Shown here piece after piece: positions 53,360 through 64,000 of a DNA stretch of 64,000 nucleotides (position 1 is its first letter; every line of letters starts with the position of its first letter). Both the position numbers and the translations under genes were made by a program. The notes below the pieces were generated by a model that worked only from the letters and a program-made list of their open reading frames with translations, searched no databases and was not told the origin of the DNA. The stretch covers positions 2,731,501-2,795,500 of the forward strand of contig OX345640.1 in the NCBI GenBank assembly GCA_947044365.1, in the 5' to 3' direction. The stretch comes from Petrosia ficiformis (taxonomy: Eukaryota; Porifera; Demospongiae; Haplosclerida; Petrosiidae).

Positions 53360-54550
53360 TGCATCCTCACCATGAACACACCTCCCTGGCGAGGATGGGT
53401 GCGTGCATGCATGCTCCCAGACCTGCACGTGCTCCTGCACCCCAGAGAAGACTGTGCATGTCATCGATCTCAAGACTCAAGACGAAGAAGATTCTGCACG
53501 TACCAGGGAGGGACCCAGGACCAAGATGCGAAGGATGTGGATAGATGGATGAAGATTAAACAACAGGTGATTCTTGTTCTTCTATGTGCATTGTTGCCAT
53601 CCGTGCCCATGTAATTCATGCATATCATATTAATAATTCCGTTTGTCCATCATGTTAATTTGCATATTGTTTCTTCTCTCTCCCAGAAAACTCTACTTGC
53701 TACCTCCCTGTCCATCTATCCACTCTCTCTCTACCTCGTCGCATCTATACTTCAATAAGAGGTAAGTCATGTCTCCATACTCTTTTCTCTATTCTATACT
53801 TTCTTCTTAAATATTATTTTGTTGTGAACAGTGTATTTACTATTTTTCCTTCCTGCACAGGTCTGTTTCTGATGATTTCGAGGTTTCTTCTGGTGTTCTC
53901 TTCTTGGAATTCGGATGCTCATTTGTTCTAATCACTCCTATCAGCCAGGGTCGGCCATGCCACCCTCCTTTTCTTTTTTTTTTGGGGGGGTGGCATGGTC
54001 GATCCTGGTTGTTAGGAGTGTGCGGGACAAATGAGTATACCGATGCCCAGGTTGGGGACGCCGGAGGTCTCTTCGAGTCACTAGATCCAGCCCCGTGTGG
54101 GGCAGTTCCAGTACATCCGGTCTAACTCATCTAGTGTTCCAGTTATCGTCTAACTACCTCATCCAGTTCCAGTCTACTTCGACCAGTGCTCCAGTTCCAG
54201 TCTAATTCGACCAGTGCTCCAGTTCCAGTCTACTTCATCCTAGGACCATCTTCATTGGGATCTCTCTTCGATCTGCAAGGACTCATCTTCATTGGGATTT
54301 CCCTTCTACAAGGACTCATCTTCATTGGGATTCCTCTCTTCACTGGGATTTCTCTTCCGCAAGGACTCATCTTCATTGGGATTTCTCTTCGATCTGCAAG
54401 GACTCATCTTCATTCATTGCTTAAAGCATTCATCTCAATGGCCGTTAGTTCTTTGAAATATATTGTGTTTTTAAAATTTTTTTTTATTTCAATTGTATTT
54501 TCAAATGTTTCTTTCAATGTTGTTCTTGTGTTTTGAGTTGCATTTTCAAT
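53360..54550 (+). repeat. hairpin repeat family H, copy A
   Basis: GC-rich segment resembling spliced noncoding exons. A stretch ending cactctctctctacctc with a gtaagt-like donor near 53762 is shared with 60085-60165. A segment opening at an acceptor-like tgcacag (about 53860) then carries the hairpin at 53918-54035, the constant tag GAGTATACCGATGCCCAGGT, and a series of ccagttccagtct units, followed by five actcatcttcattgggat units up to about 54420. No protein frame was recognised. It may be a retroelement 5' region or a noncoding RNA family. Confidence 0.6.
53918..54035 (+). other. 47-nt-arm RNA-type hairpin (copy A)
   Basis: Arms 53918-53964 and 53989-54035 pair at 38 Watson-Crick positions plus 5 G-U positions of 47, around a 24-nt loop of T/C and G runs. 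A second small stem, GCCCC-GTGT-GGGGC, follows at about 54089-54102. Confidence 0.85.
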
Positions 54551-55279
54551 ATAATTATCAATAATTGTTTTTAATTTTCGATTCTTAAGAATAGTAATTA
54601 CATTTAAATGTGATCTATTGCAGTTGAAAGCCTATGCTTGTATCAGAGAGTACCGTAGTACTCTATCACTTACAGTTTCTTATCCCGGATGCTTTTGAAA
54701 AAAAAAAAAAGAATTAATTATTAATAATTGCAACCACACCCACCGTGGATGGCATATACTGATTGCGAGGTGTGGCTCATCTCAAAACCTTCGTTCCAAC
54801 TGAATACAGGCAATTTGCAACTCTCTCCAGCTACTGGAGCAATCTAACAGTCACCTCAACATTGTTTGCCAATTACTGCAAGCACAGCATGCAGTCAAGA
54901 CTGCAAGTGAACGCTATTTGTCACTTATTCTCCCAACATCCCTTTCTCTAGAACCAGCTAGAAATCAAGTCTATACATCACACATACATAACATCCCGTT
55001 TTACTCTGCTTTCACTTTTTTTTTTTTTTTTTTTTTTTTTTTAGCTAATTTCAAAGTAACATCAAAGGGCGGACACTTGAATCAAAGCACCGATAGACCA
55101 CATCCAACAAAGCGTGGGCGTTTTTGACAATAGAATGCCGACATGCCGCCACCACATTGGTATACTCTTGTAATCTACAGTAATTTGGGGTGTGGTACAT
55201 CCAAGACCCAGTGAAATTTAGTAATCTAATAAGTAGGTGCGGCACTTCCTTTCTGACAGGAAGTTGTAAAATTAATTAA
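54551..55279. other. intergenic with poly(T)27 tract
   Basis: Includes a run of 27 T at 55016-55042, possibly a reversed poly(A) tail of a retroinsert on the minus strand. No coding potential was recognised. Confidence 0.55.
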
Positions 55280-56046
55280 ACGAGCGCTGTCGGGACGGGA
55301 CCCTCGCCTACGTTGCAAAGTAATACAAAGCACTACATTTTTTTTCAAAATATAATAAAGTTTGTGTATGAAACAAACAATACTTTTGTTACATGGAATA
55401 TAGAAATATAAATTTGAAAAACATTTATGGGCATTAATTAAAACTGTTATAACTTTATATCCTAAAGGACAAAATAAGAATATCAATGAAAGAAATGTAT
55501 AATTTGTATATATATCTTATACATCTAATTCTCTGTTTTCCTTCGAAAAACAATGAAAACGTTCTCAAGTCTACCTCTAAAGTCTCCGTGTGAAAACGAA
55601 TCACCTCTACCACGTGTTTAGTATGCAAGCATGCACGTAGGTGCCGGTGCACATACCTGTACGTGGAGCTAGGTAGCTTTCTAATGGTGGTGTAGTAGCA
55701 ACCAGTATCTCGATTGTTTTTGGTTTGAAGTGTTTCTTGGCTAGCGACAGCCATGAAACAGTATTACTTGAGTTTTGTGTGTCCATATTTAGTCTCTTTA
55801 TAGCCATTGTTTCATCTTGAAGTTGTGAAACGGTAACTGTGAGTTATAAAAATTATTGTCATAACTTTAGAACCAAAAGGTTTTAGAAGAATTCCAACGT
55901 TAATGTTTTTCCTTGTATCATTTGAAGACTACTGGTACCCCGTTTGAATTGTCAATGTTTTTATTTTTCCAGAAAAAGTGCTAACAGACACATGGACACA
56001 CAGACAGACACCGTACCCTTCCGCCTACGCTACGCGGCGAGTGTAA
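55280..56046 (+). mobile_element. dispersed repeat family R1, most complete copy
   Basis: Head ACGAGCGCTGTCGGGACGGG; tail ccgcctacgctacgcggcga. The last part contains a gacacacagacagaca tract. Ends are not simple inverted repeats, although both contain ctcgcc/cctacg words. No frame for a transposase was found. Confidence 0.75.
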
Positions 56047-56521
56047 AAACTGAAAGTGCTATATATGTAGGGAAGGCTGAGAACTCTGGTAATATATAGA
56101 GATAAGTTTTAATACACACACATCTATTCATAGCTAGTGTTTTTATGACTATCAACACCTATCAACACCCTCTAGATGATGTCTTTAAGGTAGAGAACCG
56201 GTGAGTAGCAAAACTGGCAAAATCTTCATAATAATATTATTATATTATTATTATTTTCCAGACAAATGTTTGTTGAACTATCACAATGATTCTAGCACCA
56301 TTCCAATTGCATTCATACTATTTCATAGTACAATTCTGATCTACAAGTATCGAGACGATAGCTTCAGATACTATGAAAGAAGACAGTCTCAACGACAGCA
56401 AAGATTTGATCTCGAATTGGACATCATTTTTATAAGTGTACTCATTAATTTAGGTTCAAAGTTATTAATGCAAGACTCACAGAGTATAGCACATAAATTA
56501 AAAAACAGAATAGTAATTACA

Positions 56522-58700
56522 GTAGTTGGAGATCTTCCAAAATATCAGACAAACGATTTAGAATGATAACTTCAAATAGTTTCGAGAAAACAGATGACAC
56601 AGTAATTCCTCTAAAACTATTAACCAGTAAAGGATCTTTTCCTTGTTTTTATAGATGGGAGTGATGATCCCTTTTTTCATGCAGGAAGGAATTTCCTCGA
56701 GTACGATAATTCTATTTAGAAGTTTAGTGATCCATAAAGTTAGGATACCGAAAGTGCTCTAATGACAAACCATCCGGACCAGCTGATTTACTCATTTTTA
56801 ACTTTCTTATCGCTGCAGTGACTTCCTTAACACTAATTTTATTTGTAAGAATTTCATCATCATTATGGTAAGATAAACTGTGATATGCTTCAATTTCAGA
56901 AGATGCAAGTGTAGAGAAGTATTTCCAAAACTTTTCAACAATTTAATAATTTCAGTCTGGTCAGTAATTGTCTCGTTTCCTACGAAAAGCTTTTTACAGG
57001 TTGATTTCCGCTTACAGATTAATTTAAAATGATATCTATCACCTTTTCTAAACATCCTATCTCTTTGCTGAATATCCTGACATTCTAAAATAGCATAACA
57101 GTTTGCAACACAACTACGTACTCTTTTATTTGCATTTTTCTTAACCTCATATAGAGGGCCCAATATTGGTCTACCACCTGCATTCCAATGCTTCCACACA
57201 CTTTTACTAACATCACACAAATCTTTCAACTCAGGTCTATCAAATCTAGGTTTCGATTTATTTTTAACAAGAGGAAGGTAGTTTAGGGCAGCAGATTTCA
57301 TGACATTACTAACATACACAATCTCATTATTTAACTCACTGATAGATTGACCAGCTATGCCAATCGAAGGTCTGGTGACAAGTGACACAGCCTCCGAATA
57401 CAGGGTTATAGAATCCGATTCAACAGCTTGAGTCCTATTCAAATGGTTTTCAGTAGAATTAATCAATTCACAAATAACATTTAATGAAATCGAGATGAGC
57501 AAATGATCCGATAGATTTAAGGGATGTAACGGGTGAATAAGGCAGCTCAGAATTTCATTTGCTATAGACGAATTAGCAATGATGTAATCCAACATAGAAC
57601 AACACGAGGTGGAGAAAAAAGTGTAATTTAGACCACCACACACAGAGCTTTGGGAGACTATATAAAGTGAATGGGCATCAATAAAATCCATAACGAGTTG
57701 TTTTCGATCACAATGATGATTTACATTAGCAAAGTTTACATTGAAATCACCAGTAATTATCACAGGGTCATAAGATTTGTAGGCACTAACAGCACTCTGT
57801 AGATCTTGAAAATATTCATCACTGGAGTAATTTGAACAAGGTAAGTATACCGCAATCACTATCAGAGATTCTGAGTTATTCAGATGGATTTGAATAGCAC
57901 AGAAACGGTCAGAAACAACTTGTGTTAAAGTAAAATTAAGAGATTTTTTTTATAGAAGGCCAATACCACCACAACCACGGGATAAGGTACAATGTTCATC
58001 TAATCTTTTGTCACATGAACCAAAACCTTCATAGCTGGGATGTATGGTAGATGTTAATATTGTATGGCCATAACCAATGCTCGGACAGAGCTATAATATC
58101 TGAACCAGTTTCAATTAGATGTGTAATATAGGGGATAGCACTAGAAAGACCGTGACAGTTCCATACAGTTATCATGAGGGAGGTTTCATTCCTTTGGGGA
58201 TTTTGAACAGGAGGTACATCACTAATACTGAGAGAGCTGCTCTATTTTTTCATGAAGTATTCTAAGTTCTTCTTTCACAGATGAAATTTCATGACTTGCG
58301 TGTAAATCAGATGGAGGAATAGGAGTTTCATTTTTAAGGAAAAATATATCTGATTTCACTTGCATTATATCAGTTCTCAGAGAAGACAATTCATGGGCAA
58401 TAAGTCGGCTTGATATGTCATTACGTGATGGTAGTCTGGTAGTGGTGGTGTCAAGAGTAGACGAGTGATTCTCAGTACATGGTTCTGAGACAGTGTCAGT
58501 CTAGTTGACATGGAGAGGTAGGTGTAGATAGAGCATTATTAACCTGATTCTGTTGACTTTGGAAAGGTTCAATTTGTTGGATACAGATAGTTTCGATGGA
58601 GTCGACATTAGACTGGCTTGGAATTGAGCAGGGTTGACTAGCCACAAACAATACACTACGTTTTCCATTTTTTAAGAAATTATATATAGTGAACTGAAAA
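56522..58700 (-). mobile_element. non-LTR retrotransposon fragment (APE endonuclease and start of RT)
   Basis: On the minus strand, a decayed ORF1-like segment (58200-58700, polar with Gln/Ser runs) is followed by an apurinic-type endonuclease with stops and frameshifts: VWNCHGL near 58170, a later open frame (56807-57859) with TGDFNVNFANV and NLSDHLLI, then the opening of a reverse transcriptase (MSKSAGPDGLS, KKGIITPIYKNKGKDP, SSVFSKLFEVIILNRL). Similarity stops near 56522, so the RT palm and 3' end are absent. It is a CR1/L2/Jockey-group element by general appearance and inactive. Confidence 0.82.
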
Positions 58701-60225
58701 AAAAGAAAAATGTACAAAAGCAAATTTCAAACAATTAAAGTTAACAGGGAACAAGAAGTAGAACAGGAAAGAAAATATGAGAATGATGAGGAAAGAATTA
58801 CCTGCACAGGGTTACTCTTCAGTCATCGACATGTGCTCTTGAGTCTTGACAGCAGCGTGCGCGGTTTTAAGCTGCACTGCACGTGCAGGAATGATGTTTT
58901 CAGCTAATTAGAGATTTCACTGCTTCAGTAATTATAATTAAAATGTAATTCTTATTAATTGATATCAAAAGGTGCAAATAGAACTCACATTATCAAATTT
59001 GCTATCTTACAACAAATCTTTTGATGTGTTTCAAAGTTGGAGTCACTATTAGTTGCAACACTTTTTCACATGACAGATCTGACAAATATCATTTGATGAA
59101 TTTGGAATGATATATTATTTGTTAACTTGTTACAACAGTCACATCATTATTGTGGCTAATAACACTATATATATATAAATAAAACAATGACACCTATCTG
59201 AAATTATATTAGTCATGACATACAGTTATGATTGATTCCATAATACTTACGTATTTTAAAAAAATCCAGTATGTTTGGCACACTGCAGTGCATGTGCTAA
59301 AGATTTCTCTCTCAGTCATAGCAATACAGTACTCTCTCCAATATAAAAAGTATTATAATGATGTGAAAAGAATTCAGTAAATGTTGTCCACAGTCATATG
59401 ATCTCTATAGTAACTAACGTTTACATGACATAGATAGTTGTTTTATGAAGCTTTCTCATATTAAAGTTCTTTGACTGTTGTTGACTCAGTTTTGACAAAC
59501 TATATATATATACACTCTCCACTAAGCAATCACAGATGGTTAATAGCTGTTTGTTATATTCTTCCATGCCTATACATATATTATATACAGTAAGTTAACT
59601 CGCTTTATCAATTCAACTGTCTTTCTAACTAAAGATATAGCTACTGTAACAAGTTGACTTGAACTATGCAGAATATATCTCTACTGATAAGTATAATGAT
59701 AGGCTTTCTATCAGTCTTGTCTTCACTGTGAGTGTGTTGTATATAGACCTGGATTTCACAGCCTTCCCATACTGAAGCAGACACTGTCAGTTCAGTCACC
59801 ATCTTAAAGTTTGTTGACTCAGTTTTGTATATCTCCATTTGTAATCATTAACAGCTCGGTTACACCAGCATAATAGCTTCAGTCTTCTGTTGTTGTTCGT
59901 CGTCCAACCATTCAACTGTCTTTTCTAACATTGACTTGAGCCATGCAAAATACATCTCCTCCTCTCTTTTTCTCTGTCAATACTGAGTATTGAATGACCA
60001 TAGGTACTCTATAGATCTCAGTTTAAATAATGGTCACAGTCAGTTGTGTATAGTCTTCAAAACGATATCCTATGCTGTTTAATTTGCATACTGTTTATCT
60101 CTCTCTACAGCCTACAGGTACTCTACCTATCCATCTATCCACTCTCTTCTCTCTTAAAAGGTGAGTTTTCTTTCCATATCTATCTCTCTTTTCTGGTCTA
60201 TTGTTCAGTTCTTTTGTTAACCCGA
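58701..60225. other. intergenic with diverged duplicated segments
   Basis: Two stretches share attcaactgtctttctaac and gacttga.c.atgca.aata (about 59600-59690 and 59900-59960), and gttgactcagtttt occurs twice. A segment at 60085-60165 matches the first exon-like part of repeat H copy A. No supported protein. Confidence 0.5.
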
Positions 60226-60350
60226 GTGCGTAGGCGGAGGGTTATAGCAATCGGTTTGTGTGTGTGTGTGTGTCTGTCTGTGTGTGTGTGTGTGTGTGTG
60301 TTACCATGTAATCTTTGCAAATACCTGGTGTTACTGGTTCATTGACACTG
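60226..60350 (-). mobile_element. R1 repeat tail fragment
   Basis: Carries the reversed R1 tail (gtgcgtaggcggagggttat) followed by a (GT)n tract, as in R1 copy 1 at 34343. The rest of the element was not recognised. Confidence 0.55.
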
Positions 60351-60571
60351 CTTTCCAAACGCTAGAGTCTGATAATTCCGAGATTTAAACGATTTGTCGT
60401 TGACAAATGAAATGACGGTACGGTGGCTCAGAAGGGCCTTCCACTTCCATAATATGTAGTACTTCTTCTGCTTCAACCCCAGGCACGTGGTTAATTTTAG
60501 CGTTAATTTTATTTGCGCACGTGGCACACCTTCTGGCACATGGTTAATTTGCGCACGTGGTTAACTAGAGG

Positions 60572-62767
60572 ATGTCTACTGCTGGGTCTAGTTTGTTGAG
60601 AAAGAGAGAAAAAGGTATACGAGTATACTATTTCATGTAGAGTTTTGTGTATAGCGTCTTTATGTATGTTGTGGTTTATATTATATATACTATAATTGTA
60701 AATATTAGTAGCTAATCAGGTTGCATTTTAAATGCTGTATATTATTATAAGATTTATACATCTAGCTATGAAAGAATATGTGAAGACTGCTAGATTGCAT
60801 AACAGGAAGAAAAAAGAAAAGTACAAAGAGTCAGATCCAACTGAAGGGCATATGATGGTATCTTTGTTTAGACCTGTATTGATAATTGTTTATATAATAT
60901 TAATTTGATGTAGATTACTATTGGGCGGATGATTCAAGATCCTAAGAACCAAAAGGGAAAGTTTAAGCCAATAAAAATTCCTTTCCACTGCGAAAGTACA
61001 TATAAAGAAATTTTAGAAAAATGCCAAGAAATTTTATGGCCAAATGAAAGAAATGCAAATTTTTTTCTTGCAGGTACATCTATACAAGCTGGTGGCCAGT
61101 TTGAGCTTGCCAAAACCATAATTCCTTGGACATTACAAAATTATTTAAAAGTGTCTCAAATAACATACCCTTCAAGAGCTCCTATTTATTTGGTCAAAGA
61201 AGACTCTACTAGTAGGTCTAGATTTATTATTATGCTGTTATGTGCATACTACAATTGATATTATGTAGCTCATGCAAACAATGCAAGTCCTACAGGAAAG
61301 AATGAAGATAGTTATGCAACAGAAAGTAGTAACCCTGGAGAAGAGTCATTTGAACCCATGAATGATGTGTTTGGTATGTGTAATATATTTTACATGCTCT
61401 GCTAACTAATTAAGTACTAGAAACGTCTTTGTTATATGTGTGATATATATATTATATATATATATATATATACTACAGAGTCTCCTGTTGGATTCTTCAG
61501 AATTGAGTTTTGTGAACGAATACAAAGCAGGTACAGAAGTACATGGTTATTTCGGACTGGTCTTACACAAGAAGATATATTAATGGAAAGATGGGATGAT
61601 GTGGGTAGAAAACATGAAGTAGTAGATCTCCTTGCAAGGACACCGCATCTTCAATATCACTTATTTCAAGAAAACCCTCTGAACCATGGCTATTACTTGT
61701 CCACAATTACTGCCAGTGGTATGCATTAGTTGCTTTATTTTAAATTTTTTACTTCATTCAAGTTCATTGTATAGATGGAACTATGTATGACTTTATTGAA
61801 AACATTGATTGTAATTCTGGTGATGTGATCTACAAAGTACCAACTGAAGGTTTGTTTTGCAATACTGAACCTGATATCATACATTCATTGCATTTTAGTT
61901 ATTTTTTCTGGTAATAACCTTAAACAATTACATTCTCCTCACCCATGCATACAGGATCCCATACTGATATTTGGACTGGATGTTACACTTGCCCAAGTGA
62001 TGACCTAGCTGTTCTCTGCTGTGTGGCTACAAATACCACTCCCAGGTTTCATATTCTTGGTGTCACAACGAACTTAGTCTTGGAGAATCCACTCCTCTCA
62101 TGTATTGTAGTATATCTGGTGCATATAAATGTACAATACAGGGTGATGAAATACACGAAGAAAGATCCTTCAAAGTCTACAGTATGGTTTAATTATGATA
62201 TCAAATTGATAAAATGTTCGCTTATTGTTCAGGAAACACACAAGGAATTGCTTGTGAAGAAGTCATTGATGTGGATGATTATAATATGTCTGATGATCCT
62301 CATACAGATGGTATGCAATGTATATATTTTATACTAGTGTTAATTGTTTTAGTATAACAATAATGACTACTTTTACTTATAGTTATAGTTACAGTATAAC
62401 TAGTTTTTCAAGTTTTTAGTTACAGTTATAGTTAACTTAAAGAATGCTACTTTATACCTTGTTTGTTCTCCATGCACCTGGTAGTAGCTTATCCGCAAGA
62501 GCAACAGATTAATCTACCTTGTAAGGATGACATTGAAGTTATTCAAGCATCTCTGAAAAGTAAGTATTCATATGGCTATTTATGTATGACTATTGCTAAC
62601 TGCTTACAAAGAGCCTAAAGAGTTGAAACTTTTAAATATTATTGGAACTGGATCATTTGGGAAAGTCCACAGAGCTCTATAGCGAGGAACATTTGTGGCA
62701 GCCAAAGTTATTCAAGTACATGGGAATGAAAAGGTTCTTCAAAACGAGCTAAGTGTGTATAGGTAGC
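60572..62767 (+). pseudogene. multi-exon kinase-like gene with in-frame stop
   Basis: Exons read by phase: 60572-60614, 60766-60857, 60914-61211, 61269-61373, 61479-61718, 61775-61849, 61955-62059, 62233-62310, 62485-62559 and 62612 onward. The start is MSTAGSSLLRKREK. The first roughly 390 residues match no family I know; one block (PFHCESTYKEILEKCQEILW to APIYLVKE) might be a ubiquitin-like fold. The last exon opens a protein kinase domain with a glycine loop (IIGTGSFGKVHRAL) and VAAKVIQ holding the nucleotide-binding Lys, but TAG stands between them (after RAL). The rest of the kinase domain is not seen downstream, where AT repeats and transposon debris begin. It is a broken or truncated gene, or the TAG is a sequence error. 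The exon 7 donor is the least certain. Confidence 0.6.
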
Positions 62768-62817
62768 AAACACATCATTTGTCTTAATCTCTCTCTGCAA
62801 TACATAAATCAGCAGAT

Positions 62818-63046
62818 CACTATATTCTATATAATATTCTATATATATATAATTACACATATATATATTTGTATTATATGTATAAATGTGAATAAATTCA
62901 TAGAGGCTTGGATTTGTTTATAACATAATACCTTGATATTGATATATTATATCTCAAATTCAGTCTTGCATGCATTGCACGATATCCCAAGTTATCACCT
63001 CCCTGATGTAACTCACTCTGAGAAACAACAAACCATATACGATATC
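62818..63046. other. AT-rich debris after the kinase-like exon
   Basis: Contains tatatata tracts and a dyad of gcatgcattgcacgatatccc type. No kinase exons were recognised. Confidence 0.5.
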
Positions 63047-63055
63047 TTAAGATAT

Positions 63056-63320
63056 TAGATGTTCAGTTAGATAGTAGTATAATTCACATTTATACAATTT
63101 AACCTGCACACAATCAACAACATCCATTGTACTGCTATAGTTTCCCTTCCTCTTTAAGCCCATACAATGTAACTTTCTCTTCAAGGTCCTCATAGATATA
63201 AATATTCCGTGTACACCAGCTAGAAAACAGAGAATCAGCTGATAGGTGTACCCTTCTCGGAAGTAGTTTTTAATCAACACATCTGTGAGTGATACAGGTA
63301 ACATGATAAAATCTCCTGCA
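63056..63320 (-). mobile_element. integrase-type transposase N-terminal fragment
   Basis: The minus-strand frame reads IKNYFREGYTYQLILCFLAG, then VHGIFISMRTLKRKLHCMGL. This is like the helix-turn-helix that precedes an integrase core in DNA transposons of the Ginger-like or related group and their domesticated relatives (SLRTLKRRLRxxGL pattern). The catalytic core is missing. Confidence 0.55.
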
Positions 63321-63359
63321 AAAACACTACAAGTACTCAAGTCAACTTAAGGTAAAACT

Positions 63360-63511
63360 TAATAAACATTTAAAGTTCTTCATTCTTCTCAACTCAGCTT
63401 AGACTCATATCACATACACACAACAAACCGATCTGTCACACAATATTTTGTCCTAGGATAAAAAATTGCTTGAAATTTTTTATCCTAGGACTTTACTTTA
63501 AATGTTTATTA
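63360..63511. mobile_element. short inverted-repeat element with internal hairpin
   Basis: A perfect 17-bp terminal pair, taataaacatttaaagt (63360-63376) and its complement (63495-63511). Just inside the right end is a perfect 16-bp stem (63450-63465 with 63476-63491) around a 10-nt loop. No clear target duplication. Confidence 0.75.
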
Positions 63512-63589
63512 GTGTAAATTTTTACAGCGAGGGTTCTGCACTTCAGTGCATTCATTATTTTTTGAACAGTACATGTACTACTTTTCCTC

Positions 63590-64000
63590 CCTCACAGGTC
63601 TGTTTCTGTGACTTGCTGCAGCTTTTGTGCTCCTCACTTGGAATTTGTGTACTCATTTGTCCTCCATTCCTACAACCAGGGCTGTGGCTAGTTCAGCCCT
63701 GGTTGTAGGAATGCAGGACAATGAGTATACCGATGCCCAGGTTGGGAAGTCACTAGATCCAGCCCCATGTGGGGCAGTTCCAGCATCCAGTCAATTCCAG
63801 TCCAGTCCTCCAATTCCAGTTTACCTGATCCAGTTCTCCAGTTACAGCCTACCTGATCCAGTCCTCCAGTTTCAGTTTACCTCATCCAGTCCTCCAGTTT
63901 CAGTCTACCTGATCCAGTCCTCCAATTCCAGTCTACCTGATCCAGTCCTCCAGTACCAGTTTACCTCATCCAGTGCTCCAGTTCCAGTTTTCCAGTACCA
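63590..64000 (+). repeat. hairpin repeat family H, copy B (runs off window)
   Basis: Opens with the same acceptor-like cacaggtctgtttctg as copy A, then the hairpin at 63652-63725, the tag GAGTATACCGATGCCCAGGT, GTCACTAGATCCAGCCCC-type sequence with the small GCCCC/GGGGC stem, and ccagtcctccagtt units to the window edge. It lacks about 22 nt present in copy A between the tag and GTCACTAG. Confidence 0.7.
63652..63725 (+). other. 33-nt-arm hairpin (copy B)
   Basis: Arms 63652-63684 and 63694-63725 pair almost perfectly (one bulged base, one mismatch) around a 9-nt loop. The outer bases (CTCATT) match copy A; the inner stem sequence does not. Confidence 0.88.

Noticed and set aside
56201..56566. 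Plus-strand 121-codon frame after an acceptor-like site
   Set aside because: Its end overlaps the reverse-strand LINE RT fragment and nothing in it is recognisable as a domain.

Overview
This is nuclear DNA from an AT-rich animal genome. Every confidently recognised gene is split by GT-AG introns and belongs to a conserved eukaryotic or metazoan family. There are no operons or ribosome binding sites. Many short introns, tight head-to-head gene pairs, an AIG1/GIMAP-like GTPase and many short hAT-type elements suggest an early-branching invertebrate. A sponge is my best guess, from general impression only.

Layout: (1) 1-13,030, minus strand: a complete 25-exon WDR6 gene (tRNA-methylation cofactor) with a 33-bp minisatellite beyond its 3' end. 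(2) 13,031-13,154: a 124-bp shared promoter interval. (3) 13,155-31,944, plus strand: a complete 31-exon tankyrase (ankyrin clusters, SAM, PARP) whose introns are full of micro- and minisatellites. (4) 32,577-48,236, minus: a 16-exon eIF3a gene whose introns hold most of the transposons; about 140 helical-repeat residues expected between exons 5 and 6 are absent, exactly where nested transposons lie. (5) 48,715-50,944, minus: a complete six-exon RAB28 gene. (6) 51,036-52,331, plus: a single-exon AIG1/GIMAP-like GTPase, separated from RAB28 by only 91 bp. (7) 53,360-64,000: a repeat-rich tail with two copies of an unusual long-hairpin repeat family, a non-LTR retrotransposon fragment lacking its 3' half, a multi-exon kinase-like gene with an in-frame stop in the kinase domain, and an integrase-like fragment.

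Assembled exons stay in frame: tankyrase 3,606 nt (1,201 aa), WDR6 3,540 nt if the weak last exon is accepted (1,179 aa), eIF3a 3,063 nt (1,020 aa) and RAB28 714 nt (237 aa). All splice sites were read by eye from GT/AG signals, frame and family similarity.

The most unusual theme is that several intronic minisatellites are built from a real 3' splice site. In tankyrase intron 10, WDR6 intron 5 and probably WDR6 intron 22, the tandem unit contains the acceptor or sequence next to it. In tankyrase intron 7 a duplication copied the acceptor and start of exon 8. The second theme is a well-preserved hAT-type transposon record: exact 8-bp target duplications, a nested insertion, an insertion into a minisatellite, and an element carrying its own small two-exon gene. 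The third is the hairpin repeat family, whose two copies keep a long stem and fixed flanks while the stem sequence differs.
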